NCBI GenBank assembly: GCA_025966315.1
Contig: JAOPUZ010000028.1
Span: forward strand, 1 to 53,489
Direction of reading: 5' to 3'
DNA length: 53,489 nucleotides
Source: Frankiales bacterium
GTDB lineage: Bacteria; Actinomycetota; Actinomycetes; Mycobacteriales; Jatrophihabitantaceae
This document shows, piece by piece, positions 34,985-42,676 of this stretch (position 1 is its first letter; the number at the start of each line of letters is the position of its first letter). The notes beneath the pieces were generated by a model. That model saw only the letters and a list, made by a program, of their open reading frames with translations, did not search any database and was not told the origin of the DNA. The position numbers and the translations under genes are program-made.

Positions 34985-35863
34985 CTAGCTGATCGCGAGG
35001 GGCTGCTGCTGCTCGGGCACCGGCGTATCGGCAGTGTCGCCCGCCGTCAACGGTGCCAGCACCTTCTCGGCCAGCGGTGCGAACACCAGACCGAGCGTGG
35101 TCCACAAGATCAGCTGTGCGGCCACCGAATACAACCGGAAGCTGAACAGCACGTCGGCCGGGAAGCCCGGGTACACGATCTTGCCGTCCGGACCCAGTAA
35201 CGGCAACGGTGTCTCGGTGCCGTGATTGCCGAACTGCTGTTTGTTGCTGGCCAGCTGGCCGAGCGAGGGCAACAGAGCCATCAGCAAGCCGATGACGACG
35301 ATGAATCCGAAGCCGGCGAGCATCGTCGCGGCCCAGTTGCCGTAGCGAACCGCGAGCCGTTTGCCGATCCACACGGCCAGCCACAGGAAGAGGATGGAGG
35401 CCAATACCATCGTCAGGTAAAGGGCACTGCGTTCTCGGATGGTGTCCTCGTTACCGATCGCCGGTGGGTTGGCGGGGTATTTGACGAACGGGACCAGGTA
35501 GAAGCCGAGCAGGCCGGCGCCGGCAACCAGCAGCGATAGCTGACGCGGCCGGATGCGACCGACCCGCCCCAAGCAGACGGTGTACGCCACCGCGAAGATC
35601 GCTCCCATCGCCAAGCCGAAAGCAATCACGCCGACACCGATGCCGAGATTTGCCTGCACGGTACGGCTGAACAGCTCCGGACCGGCCGGTTCGACCGGCA
35701 GACCGGCGGCCTTGTCGAGAGCAGCCACCGCCGCGTCGCGTCCCGATTCGTAGTCGATCGCCTGCTGTATCTGCGTTTCGGCGAAAATACGCGCGAACAA
35801 GAATGCGAGCAGACCGGCCAAACCGCCGGCGATGGCGCCGCGAAGAATGAGTTTCTTTTCCAT
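34985..35863 (-). CDS. cbtA: CbtA cobalt transporter subunit
   Basis: The 292-residue membrane protein has about five or six helices (GAIAGGLAGLLAFLFARIF, LGIGVGVIAFGLAMGAIFAV, YLTMVLASILFLWLAVWIG, TMLAGFGFIVVIGLLMALL) and the CbtA-type N-terminus MEKKLILRGA. CbtAB are predicted cobalt uptake proteins tied to B12 riboswitches. ATG 35863 is preferred to 35905. It follows cbtB by 32 nt. Confidence 0.88.
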   Translation of the reverse strand: MEKKLILRGAIAGGLAGLLAFLFARIFAETQIQQAIDYESGRDAAVAALDKAAGLPVEPAGPELFSRTVQANLGIGVGVIAFGLAMGAIFAVAYTVCLGRVGRIRPRQLSLLVAGAGLLGFYLVPFVKYPANPPAIGNEDTIRERSALYLTMVLASILFLWLAVWIGKRLAVRYGNWAATMLAGFGFIVVIGLLMALLPSLGQLASNKQQFGNHGTETPLPLLGPDGKIVYPGFPADVLFSFRLYSVAAQLILWTTLGLVFAPLAEKVLAPLTAGDTADTPVPEQQQPLAIS

Positions 35864-35895
35864 ATGTCGTTGTCCCGTGGACTGATCAGATCGGG

Positions 35896-36114
35896 TCAGT
35901 GACAAGGGAAGCCGAGGAAATGGCGAGCGTCGTGTACGAATTCATGCCCGTGCATGTCATTGCCGAAGACCGATGTCGCGCCTTGGTCGACACCGACAAA
36001 ATAGTAGACGAGCAATGCGAGAAACAGCGTCCCCGCCAGGAGCAAAACGGCCTTGGTGGCCGGCAGGACAACAGGAATGCTGACACTCGGGTAATGAACG
36101 GACACGCTGCTCAC
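35896..36114 (-). CDS. cbtB: CbtB cobalt transporter subunit, His-rich C-terminus
   Basis: The 72-residue protein has one helix (AVLLLAGTLFLALLVYYFVGV) and the diagnostic His-rich tail HGHEFVHDARHFLGFPCH, expected to bind cobalt outside the membrane. GTG 36114 has AAGGAGG 6 nt upstream. It is the first gene after the cobalamin riboswitch. Confidence 0.92.
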   Translation of the reverse strand: MSSVSVHYPSVSIPVVLPATKAVLLLAGTLFLALLVYYFVGVDQGATSVFGNDMHGHEFVHDARHFLGFPCH

Positions 36115-36154
36115 AATGAGCCTCCTTCAGGGATCTGGCGTCCCTCTCGTTGGG

Positions 36155-36265
36155 GCATCGTGACGGCGAAGTGTCTGACTCACGAACCTCGAATTCAAGG
36201 CTCGCTAACAGTGGCGCGACCGTGCCGGATTCTCACCGGCTTACCTGCACCGTCACAAGAAACCG
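36155..36265 (-). ncRNA. Cobalamin riboswitch controlling cbtB-cbtA
   Basis: On the minus strand the conserved elements appear in order: GGTGCAGGTAAGCCGGTGAG, AATCCGGCACGGTCGCGCCACT (the GCCACTG B12 box) and GAGTCAGACAC. GTGACGG (36250-36256) and CCGTCAC (36160-36166) close the P1 helix. A short AGGGA/TCCCT hairpin lies between it and the cbtB ribosome site (AAGGAGG), so control may act on translation. B12 should switch the cobalt-uptake operon off. Confidence 0.9.
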
Positions 36266-36349
36266 AACATTACGGCCACCCCGCGTCGCACGTCAACGCG
36301 GGATCGCCGCACGCCGCGAGCAGGCGGTGCCCGCCAGTGCGTTCGACGT

Positions 36350-36940
36350 TCAGTCGGAGTCGACCAGCACGGAGCCATTGACCTTGACGCCGTGGCTCTG
36401 CAGCTCGGCGACGGTCTCGCCCCAGGTGGTCGGGGCAAACACCCCCGACAGATCTTCCAGCAGCGTCACGTCGAATCCGGCCGCGGCAGCATCACGGACC
36501 GTCGCGGCAACGCAACCATCGGCGGCGAAACCGCACACGTCGAGCTGGGTGACTCCAGCGCCCTGAAGCAACTCGGGCAGGGTGGTGCCCGCCGTGTCGA
36601 TGGCGTTGAACCCGGAGTAGTCGTCGGCGTAAAAGCCCTTGCGCAACGGGAGATCGACCAACGTCAAGAAGTCGACCCCGGCGCCGGCGGACAGTTGCGG
36701 ATCCAGCTCGGCGCCGACGGTATCGGCGACGCAATGCACAGCGTGCTTCACGAAGTGATCCGCAGGCGAGATGTGCCAGTCCTGGGTGGTGACGACGACG
36801 TCGTAGTCACCGCGAAACCGCGCGGTGTAGCGGCCGATCCGGGCCGCCACCGCGTCGTTGCCGGCGGTCGCCGGATCGAACGGGCCGCCTTCGGTGAAAT
36901 CGTTCTGGACATCCACCACGACCAGGGCTCGCTTGCTCAT
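36350..36940 (-). CDS. pncA: Nicotinamidase / isochorismatase-family amidohydrolase
   Basis: The 196-residue protein has the catalytic triad of the family: D10 (VVVDVQNDF), K101 (LRKGFYADD) and C143 (FAADGCVAATV). It also has a metal site TTQDWHISPADHF as in nicotinamidases. It would convert nicotinamide to nicotinate for NAD salvage. The CVAATV region differs slightly from the usual DYCV, so a related amide substrate is possible. It is a single gene, divergent from the GNAT. Confidence 0.87.
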   Translation of the reverse strand: MSKRALVVVDVQNDFTEGGPFDPATAGNDAVAARIGRYTARFRGDYDVVVTTQDWHISPADHFVKHAVHCVADTVGAELDPQLSAGAGVDFLTLVDLPLRKGFYADDYSGFNAIDTAGTTLPELLQGAGVTQLDVCGFAADGCVAATVRDAAAAGFDVTLLEDLSGVFAPTTWGETVAELQSHGVKVNGSVLVDSD

Positions 36941-37020
36941 GCGCTGATCGCATCACCGGTTCGGGTCGGGCCCGGGTCGACGGTGCAACGAACTCGTGAA
37001 CGAGCCGAACCCGAGCGGTC

Positions 37021-37587
37021 ATGGACGACAATTGTCGCGTGAGCGAACCAGACATACTCCGCGGCGTCGGACTCGTGTTGGTGCGCGTGCGCGAGGAACA
37101 CGTGGCCGAGTTGCGCCGGATCCTGTCGACCCCGCAGGTTCGGGCCCGGTGGGGCGACGAGGCTGCATCGGACGCGTGGCCCTTCGACGACGAGTCGGCG
37201 ATCCGCTTCGCCGTACTCGAACAGTCCGCGGTGATCGGCATGATCCAGTACGGCGAGGAGAACGAGCCGATGTACCGGCACGCCTCGATCGACATCTTTC
37301 TCGACCCGCGGGTGCACGGCCGCGGCCACGGCCGGCACGCGGTTCGCATCCTGGCGGCTCACCTCATCCAGGACCGCGGACACCACCGGCTGGTCATCGA
37401 CCCGGCCGCTGACAACGACGCAGCCATCCGCTGCTACCGAGCCGTCGGCTTTCGTCCGGTGGGCCTGCTTCGCCGCTACGAGCTGGACCCGGTGTCGGGT
37501 CAGTGGCACGACGGCCTGCTCATGGACCTGCTGGCCGACGAGCTGGTGCGATCCGATCAGCTCGGTACCGATCAGCTCGACACCTAG
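37021..37587 (+). CDS. GNAT acetyltransferase (AAC(6')/RimJ-like)
   Basis: The 188-residue protein has a GNAT fold: RVREEHVAELRRIL, strand MIQYGEENEP, the acetyl-CoA loop HGRGHGRHAVRIL and DNDAAIRCYRAVGF. The aminoglycoside 6'-acetyltransferase-like layout is visible but substrate is unknown. GTG 37039 is an alternative start. Its TAG stop overlaps the stop of the converging aldo/keto reductase through a shared CTAG. Confidence 0.82.
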   Translation: MDDNCRVSEPDILRGVGLVLVRVREEHVAELRRILSTPQVRARWGDEAASDAWPFDDESAIRFAVLEQSAVIGMIQYGEENEPMYRHASIDIFLDPRVHGRGHGRHAVRILAAHLIQDRGHHRLVIDPAADNDAAIRCYRAVGFRPVGLLRRYELDPVSGQWHDGLLMDLLADELVRSDQLGTDQLDT

Positions 37588-38417
37588 TTGAACGCGTCCG
37601 GGTCCGGACCGGTCCGCTCGTCCCGGTTCAGCGCGGAGATCATGCCGATTTCGGCCGGCGACAGCTCGAAGTCGAAGATCTTGAAGTTCTCCGCCATCCG
37701 AGCCGGCGTGACCGACTTCGGGAACACGATGTTGCCCCGCTGAAGGTGCCATCGCAGCACCACTTGGGCCGGGCTCCGGTCGTGCGCCTTGGCCACCTGC
37801 ACCACCGTCGGGTCGTCCAGCACGCTGCCCTTGGCGAGCGGCGACCAGGCTTCGGTGGCGATCTGGTGCTCGGTGTTGAAGGCGATCAACGGTTCCTGCG
37901 TCAGATACGGGTGCACCTCGATCTGGTTCACCGCCGGCACCACTTCGGTCTCGGCGTGCAGGCGACGCAGGTGGTGGGCCTGAAAATTCGACACCCCGAT
38001 GGCGCGAGCCCGACCGTCGGCGTAGACGGTCTGCAGGGCCCGCCAGGTTTCGACGAAGTCGCCGACCTTCGGCAGCGGCCAGTGGATCAGGAACAGATCG
38101 ATCCGTTCCAGGCCCAGATCAATCAGACTCTGGTCGAAGGCGGACAGCGCATCGTCGTAGGCATGGAAGCCGTTGTTCAGTTTGCTCGTGATGAACACCT
38201 CGGACCGCGCCAGCCCCGATTCGCGCAGTGCCTGTCCGACCTCTTTCTCGTTGCCGTACATCTGGGCCGTGTCGATGTGCCGGTAACCGACCTGCAGGGC
38301 CGCCGCCACGGCAGCGGCGGTGTCGGCCGGCTTGATCTGGAACACGCCGAACCCAAGTTGTGGGATCGCGACGCCGTTGTTCAGCAGCACGTCAGGTACG
38401 TCACTCACGCGTAGCAC
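37584..38417 (-). CDS. Aldo/keto reductase
   Basis: The 277-residue NADPH-dependent reductase shows LLNNGVAIPQLGFG, GYRHIDTAQMYGNEKEVG (catalytic Asp and Tyr), FITSKLNN (Lys), LIHWP (His) and the cofactor site FPKSVTPARMAENF. It resembles the 2,5-diketo-gluconate reductase group; the natural carbonyl substrate is unknown. GTG 38408, with GGGGGTG upstream, is an alternative start. Confidence 0.92.
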   Translation of the reverse strand: MLRVSDVPDVLLNNGVAIPQLGFGVFQIKPADTAAAVAAALQVGYRHIDTAQMYGNEKEVGQALRESGLARSEVFITSKLNNGFHAYDDALSAFDQSLIDLGLERIDLFLIHWPLPKVGDFVETWRALQTVYADGRARAIGVSNFQAHHLRRLHAETEVVPAVNQIEVHPYLTQEPLIAFNTEHQIATEAWSPLAKGSVLDDPTVVQVAKAHDRSPAQVVLRWHLQRGNIVFPKSVTPARMAENFKIFDFELSPAEIGMISALNRDERTGPDPDAFN

Positions 38418-38499
38418 CCCCAGTCGTCATAACCCAATCGGTGCTGGCTGACCGACAGGTCTACGGTACGACCTCGAGCCGTCCGAACATCGACGACGG

Positions 38500-38799
38500 T
38501 CAGCGGCCGCGCGGGCGTCCCAGTGCCACCCAGCAGCCCAGCGTGAGCAGAATCAGGCTGAAGCCGAAGCCGATGTCCTCGATCGGCGCATATGCCACCC
38601 GCAGCCCGATGATCGTGTGCTGGTCGTAGCGCACGACGCCCAGCCCGGTGAGCACGCCATTGACCAGCAACTGGAAGAACAACACGATGGCGTACGTGAC
38701 CCAGAACGCTCGCCGGCGGACCAGCCCGGTACGCAGCACGAGCAGATCAACGGCGATGCTGACCAACAAGGCCAGCACCACGAGTTCGGTGTAGGTCAC
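38500..38799 (-). CDS. crtYd: Lycopene cyclase domain protein, second half (CrtYd-like)
   Basis: The 99-residue membrane protein has three helices: YTELVVLALLVSIAVDLLVL, AFWVTYAIVLFFQLLVNGVL and IEDIGFGFSLILLTLGCWV. It carries the motif RYDQHTIIGLRVAYAPIEDI of heterodimeric actinobacterial lycopene cyclases. GTG 38799 overlaps the CrtYc stop (GTGA). With CrtYc it should close the rings of a lycopene-type carotenoid. Confidence 0.85.
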   Translation of the reverse strand: MTYTELVVLALLVSIAVDLLVLRTGLVRRRAFWVTYAIVLFFQLLVNGVLTGLGVVRYDQHTIIGLRVAYAPIEDIGFGFSLILLTLGCWVALGRPRGR

Positions 38800-39152
38800 C
38801 CGCTCGACCGGTGTTCCTCGGTCGTCGGCTCGTCGCCGATCAGCCAGTTCGGACGGCAGCGCCGCACCGCCTCCAGCGACAGCACGGCACAAATCGGCAC
38901 GACGACGAAAAAGAGCACCTCTTCCAAGGGCAGCCCGGCAATCCACAGTCCGATCAGACGTCGACGATCGAAGTGCCACTGCCCGGCGTGCACCGCGTAC
39001 AGATCCCAGCTCACGCCCAGCACGAATCCGGGCAGCAACGCCAGCGTCAGGCGCCGCCAACGGCGATAGACGCGCACCCGCAACAGAAACTCCAGTGGCG
39101 CCGTCCCCACCAGGCAGCCGGCCAGCAGGGCAAGGTAGGTCAGCTGACGCAC
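38796..39152 (-). CDS. crtYc: Lycopene cyclase domain protein, first half (CrtYc-like)
   Basis: The 118-residue membrane protein has three helices and the hallmark GLWIAGLPLEEVLFFVVVP, with FVLGVSWDLYAVHAGQWHFD before it. It is the partner of the overlapping CrtYd. No crtE, crtB or crtI is in the window, so the lycopene supply must be encoded elsewhere. It follows the Rv2175c-like gene by 24 nt on the same strand. Confidence 0.85.
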   Translation of the reverse strand: MRQLTYLALLAGCLVGTAPLEFLLRVRVYRRWRRLTLALLPGFVLGVSWDLYAVHAGQWHFDRRRLIGLWIAGLPLEEVLFFVVVPICAVLSLEAVRRCRPNWLIGDEPTTEEHRSSG

Positions 39153-39176
39153 GGCCGCGTCCGGTGGGCGAGCCGG

Positions 39177-39533
39177 TCAGAATCCGGCGGCCTGGGCGCG
39201 CCGCTTTACTTCGGTACCGCGGTTGTCGGCCAGCGCCTGCAACGCCGATCCGGGCAGCGATTCGTCTTCTCGCAGCAGCCATTCGACGATCTCGGGGTCG
39301 CCATAACGAGCGTCGCGCAGCAATGTGATCACGCCCGGCAACCCCTTCACCACGACGCCGCCGGCGACGGCGAGCCTGGGCACACTGCGCCGACCCTGCT
39401 CGTCCGGCACCGCCACCAGCTGGCCGTCCTTGATCAGCTGGTGCACGCGGGTTATCGGCAACGACAGCAGCTCGGCGGCATCGGGCAACGGGATCAGGGC
39501 GGGCGACGGGTCGAACGACAAAGCCTCAGACAT
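39177..39533 (-). CDS. Rv2175c-like DNA-binding protein
   Basis: The 118-residue protein has a winged HTH start (LIPLPDAAELLSLPITRVHQ) and the family C-terminus GVITLLRDARYGDPEIVEWL. Mycobacterial Rv2175c binds DNA and is phosphorylated by PknL, whose homologue is at 40533 here, so the regulatory pair appears conserved. The Thr near the N-terminus that PknL modifies in Rv2175c is not obvious; Ser3, Ser7 and Ser11 are present. Confidence 0.85.
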   Translation of the reverse strand: MSEALSFDPSPALIPLPDAAELLSLPITRVHQLIKDGQLVAVPDEQGRRSVPRLAVAGGVVVKGLPGVITLLRDARYGDPEIVEWLLREDESLPGSALQALADNRGTEVKRRAQAAGF

Positions 39534-39563
39534 GCGAACCAGCCTGCCACAAGCCGCGACGAC

Positions 39564-40397
39564 CTAACGAACCCGCCAACCGGCCCGGATCGGTTCCGGC
39601 GAATGCTGGGAATCGGCGGCGCTGAGCGGGCGCGCACCGGCGAATCGGGTCGCCAGCTCGTCGTTGTCGCGCACGGCCGCCGGGAAAGGCTGGCGGCGAA
39701 GGTCACGGTGCAGCTCCGTGAGGTCGAAGGCGTCGGCGGACGCGGCGAGCACCACATTGCCGAAGCGGCGCCCCTTCAGCACATCTTGGGAAGCCACCAG
39801 CAGCACGTGCCCGAACACCTCCCGCAACCCGGCCACCACCCGAGCGACGTACTTCAGCCCCGGCTCGTCGACCACGTTGGCCAGCAGCATCCCCGAGCCG
39901 CGCAGCACACGGGAGACGTCGGCGAAGAACTCCACCGTGGTGAGCTCAGCCGGCACCCGTCCGTCCGCGTACGCGTCGAGAACCACCAGGTCCGCGCTGG
40001 CCTCGCCCAGTTGGGCGACGCCGGCCAAGCCGTCCACCGTGCGCACCCGGATGCGGTGCTGGCGCGGCAACGGCAACTTCTCGCGCACCAGTTCCATCAA
40101 CTCCGCGTCTGGCTCCAGCACCAACTGGGTGGAACCGGGGCGCGCCACAGACAGATAGCGCGGCAACGTCAGGCCGCCGCCGCCGATGTGAGTGGTGGTC
40201 AGCGGGCCGTCGGGCAGCACCGCGAGCACGCTGGCGAAGTACTGCATGTACTCGAAATCCAGGTAGCTCGGGTCGTCGAGGTCCACGTAGGACTGCCGCA
40301 CGGCGTCCATGATCAACATGGTGCCGCCCGGGTGGTCGTAGTCGGTCACGAACTCGATCCGTGGCCGCGCGGGCTGTTCCTGCTGACTCTGGGCCAT
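39564..40397 (-). CDS. Spermidine-synthase-like methyltransferase-fold protein
   Basis: The 277-residue protein has a short N-terminal strand region (GGTMLIMDAVRQSYVDLDDP) and a Rossmann core. The nucleotide loop is THIGGGGLTLPRYLS, followed by QLVLEPDAELMELV and ADLVVLDAYADGRVP. It belongs to the spermidine synthase-like group common in actinobacteria, whose true substrate is mostly unknown. A TAGGGT box 7 nt before ATG 40397 suggests a leaderless mRNA. Confidence 0.82.
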   Translation of the reverse strand: MAQSQQEQPARPRIEFVTDYDHPGGTMLIMDAVRQSYVDLDDPSYLDFEYMQYFASVLAVLPDGPLTTTHIGGGGLTLPRYLSVARPGSTQLVLEPDAELMELVREKLPLPRQHRIRVRTVDGLAGVAQLGEASADLVVLDAYADGRVPAELTTVEFFADVSRVLRGSGMLLANVVDEPGLKYVARVVAGLREVFGHVLLVASQDVLKGRRFGNVVLAASADAFDLTELHRDLRRQPFPAAVRDNDELATRFAGARPLSAADSQHSPEPIRAGWRVR

Positions 40398-40404
40398 GCG
40401 TTCG

Positions 40405-40410
40405 ACCCTA
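40405..40410 (-). promoter_or_regulatory. -10 box of leaderless spermidine-synthase-like gene
   Basis: TAGGGT on the minus strand ends 7 nt before ATG 40397; there is no ribosome site in between. Confidence 0.45.
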
Positions 40411-40519
40411 CTTCGCGCCGTTGGCGGCGTTCCGGGTGTTCGGGCGTACCGGCGATGGCCCGTGGCGGCCTCCTGTCCAGGCGTTAGCGCGCCGCGACCC
40501 GGCGACCGGGACCGCGACT

Positions 40520-40525
40520 TAGACT
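40520..40525 (+). promoter_or_regulatory. -10 box of leaderless pknL
   Basis: TAGACT ends 7 nt before GTG 40533, supporting that start rather than the ATG four codons later. Confidence 0.5.
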
Positions 40526-40532
40526 CCTAGCT

Positions 40533-42638
40533 GTGCAGACGGCCATGGGAGATCGGATCGTCGGCCGGATATTGGAGGGTCGCTACCGGATAATCGAGCG
40601 ACTCGCCCACGGTGGTATGTCCACCGTGTACCGCGCCAACGACGAGCGACTGGACCGCGAGGTCGCCGTCAAGGTGATGTCCGCGGCGCTGTCCACCGAC
40701 CCTGCTTTCGCCGGCCGATTCGCCCACGAGGCCCGCATTGCCGCGCGGCTGTCGCACCTGAACGCCGTGTCCGTCTACGACCAGGGCACTGATGACGGCC
40801 ATGTCTTCCTGGTCATGGAGCTCGTACGTGGGCGGACCCTGCGGGACCTGCTCCGCGAATACGGTGCGCTGTCCCCGGCCGCAGCCGTGTCCATCATGGA
40901 GCCGGTACTCGGTGCGCTGGCGGCCGCCCACCGCGCCGGGCTGGTGCACCGCGATGTGAAACCCGAGAACATCCTGCTGTCCGACGACGGCCTGGTTAAG
41001 GTCGCCGACTTCGGGCTGGCCCGGGCCATCGAATCCGACGTCAGCAACACCCGCACCGGGCTGATGATGGGCACCGTCGCGTACTGCCCGCCCGAGCAGA
41101 TCGCCCGCGGCAATGCCGACGCGCGCTCGGACGTCTACGCCTCGGGCGTGATGCTGTTCGAGTTGCTCACCGGCACCGCGCCCTACGTCGGCGACAGTGC
41201 GATGGCGGTCGCGTACCAGCACGTGCACTCGGACGTGCCGCCGCCGTCCAGCCGCCGTCCCGGAGTGCCACCGCAGTTGGACGAGGTGGTAGTCCGAGCC
41301 ACCCGGCGCGAACCGTCTGCGCGACCGCTCGATGCCGGCGCGCTGCTCGCCGAACTGCACGACGTCCGGGTCGACCTCGCGCTGCCCGTGGTCGCCGTGC
41401 CACCTCGGCGACCAGCGCAACCCGCGGCTCCGCCGGCCGGCCGGCCGCCATCCACCGACCGCGACACGCAAGTGATCGACGCCATCAGCCCGCACCCGGC
41501 CGAGGCCCCGACGGCGCCCAATCCGCGGCCGCCGGCATCCCGCGAGGCGCCCTATCCGATCGGCCAGCAGGACACGGTGGTGTCCGCGGCGTCCGCGCCG
41601 GCCGCATTCGCGGCACCGGCCGCAAGCACCCGCCCGGCGGCGGCCTCATCGGTGAACTCGTCCCGGCCGCCGACGGCCCAGCCTGAAGCGGCCGGAAAGT
41701 CCGGCCGCAAGCCCCGCACCCGCCGGCAACGGGCTCGGCGACGGGCCACTATCTGGGTGCTGATCGTGTTGTTGTTGGGCATCCTGACCGGCTACGGCGC
41801 CTGGTGGCTGGTCGTCGGCCGCTATGACAAGGTGCCGGATGTGGTGGGCCAGTCCCAGTCGGCGGCCACCAGACAGCTGACCGAGACCGGCTTCGGGGTG
41901 TCGGCCGCGGTGGCGCAGCAGTACGACGAGACCGTCGCTTCGGGCCGCATCATCACCACCCGGCCCGGCCCGAATGCCCATATCCTCAAGGGCAAAATGG
42001 TGCAACTGGTGATCTCGCGGGGGCCCGAGCGATTCGCCGTCCCCACCGTGGCCAACCTGACGTATGCCGCCGCGGTGCAGAAATTTCGCGCGCTACCGGT
42101 GACGCTGACCACCGACAAGGAGTACGACCCGAGTGGCAAGATCGCCGCGGGCAAGGTGATCAGCACCTCCCCGGTGGCCGGCACCCCGGTGAAGCGCAAC
42201 TCGGCCGTGAAGGTCGTCGTGTCGCTGGGACCTCCGGTGATCAACGTGCCCGGGGTGGTCGGCAAGACCAAAGCGGAGGCTCAGGGGCTGCTCGCCCAGC
42301 AAGGGTTCACGGCCACATTCAGCGAGCAGTACGACGAGGTGGTGCCGAGCGGACAAGTCGTCAGCCAGGCGCCGGGCACCGGGTCGCAGGCCGTGAAATT
42401 CAGTCAGGTCTCGGTCGTGCTGTCCAAGGGCCCGCAGCTGGTGACCATCCCGGACATTCAAAAAGGCTCCGACCCGAGCCAGGCCACGGCGGCGTTGCAG
42501 GCGCTCGGGCTGGAAGTAGCGATCAACCGCAAGCACAAGGGACTCTTCGACTTCAGCGGCTACAAGGTGGACAGCGTCGATCCCAGACCCGGCAACCAGG
42601 TCCGGATCGGCAGCACCGTGACGCTGACCATCAAGTAG
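40533..42638 (+). CDS. pknL: Ser/Thr protein kinase with four PASTA domains (PknL-like)
   Basis: The 701-residue receptor kinase has an N-terminal kinase domain with ATP-site K47 (VAVKVM), catalytic HRDVKPEN and DFGLA. A Pro/Ala-rich linker follows, then one membrane helix at about residues 405-425 (ATIWVLIVLLLGILTGYGAW) and four extracellular PASTA repeats (starting PDVVGQ, PTVANL, PGVVGK, PDIQKG). It senses cell-wall fragments and phosphorylates targets such as Rv2175c. Mycobacterial PknL has little or no PASTA region, so this is closer to PknB in its outer part, while gene context is that of pknL. Confidence 0.93.
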   Translation: MQTAMGDRIVGRILEGRYRIIERLAHGGMSTVYRANDERLDREVAVKVMSAALSTDPAFAGRFAHEARIAARLSHLNAVSVYDQGTDDGHVFLVMELVRGRTLRDLLREYGALSPAAAVSIMEPVLGALAAAHRAGLVHRDVKPENILLSDDGLVKVADFGLARAIESDVSNTRTGLMMGTVAYCPPEQIARGNADARSDVYASGVMLFELLTGTAPYVGDSAMAVAYQHVHSDVPPPSSRRPGVPPQLDEVVVRATRREPSARPLDAGALLAELHDVRVDLALPVVAVPPRRPAQPAAPPAGRPPSTDRDTQVIDAISPHPAEAPTAPNPRPPASREAPYPIGQQDTVVSAASAPAAFAAPAASTRPAAASSVNSSRPPTAQPEAAGKSGRKPRTRRQRARRRATIWVLIVLLLGILTGYGAWWLVVGRYDKVPDVVGQSQSAATRQLTETGFGVSAAVAQQYDETVASGRIITTRPGPNAHILKGKMVQLVISRGPERFAVPTVANLTYAAAVQKFRALPVTLTTDKEYDPSGKIAAGKVISTSPVAGTPVKRNSAVKVVVSLGPPVINVPGVVGKTKAEAQGLLAQQGFTATFSEQYDEVVPSGQVVSQAPGTGSQAVKFSQVSVVLSKGPQLVTIPDIQKGSDPSQATAALQALGLEVAINRKHKGLFDFSGYKVDSVDPRPGNQVRIGSTVTLTIK

Positions 42639-42664
42639 GGCGGCCACCGAAAGTCACCGCCCGC

Positions 42665-42670
42665 TAGGCT
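42665..42670 (+). promoter_or_regulatory. -10 box of leaderless type I DAHP synthase gene
   Basis: TAGGCT ends 6 nt before ATG 42677. Confidence 0.45.
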
Positions 42671-42676
42671 GCCCGC

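Noticed and set aside
38811-40487. 558-codon plus-strand frame
   Set aside because: It is antisense to CrtYc, Rv2175c-like and spermidine-synthase-like genes and is rich in Gln/His/Arg as expected for a shadow frame in GC-rich DNA.
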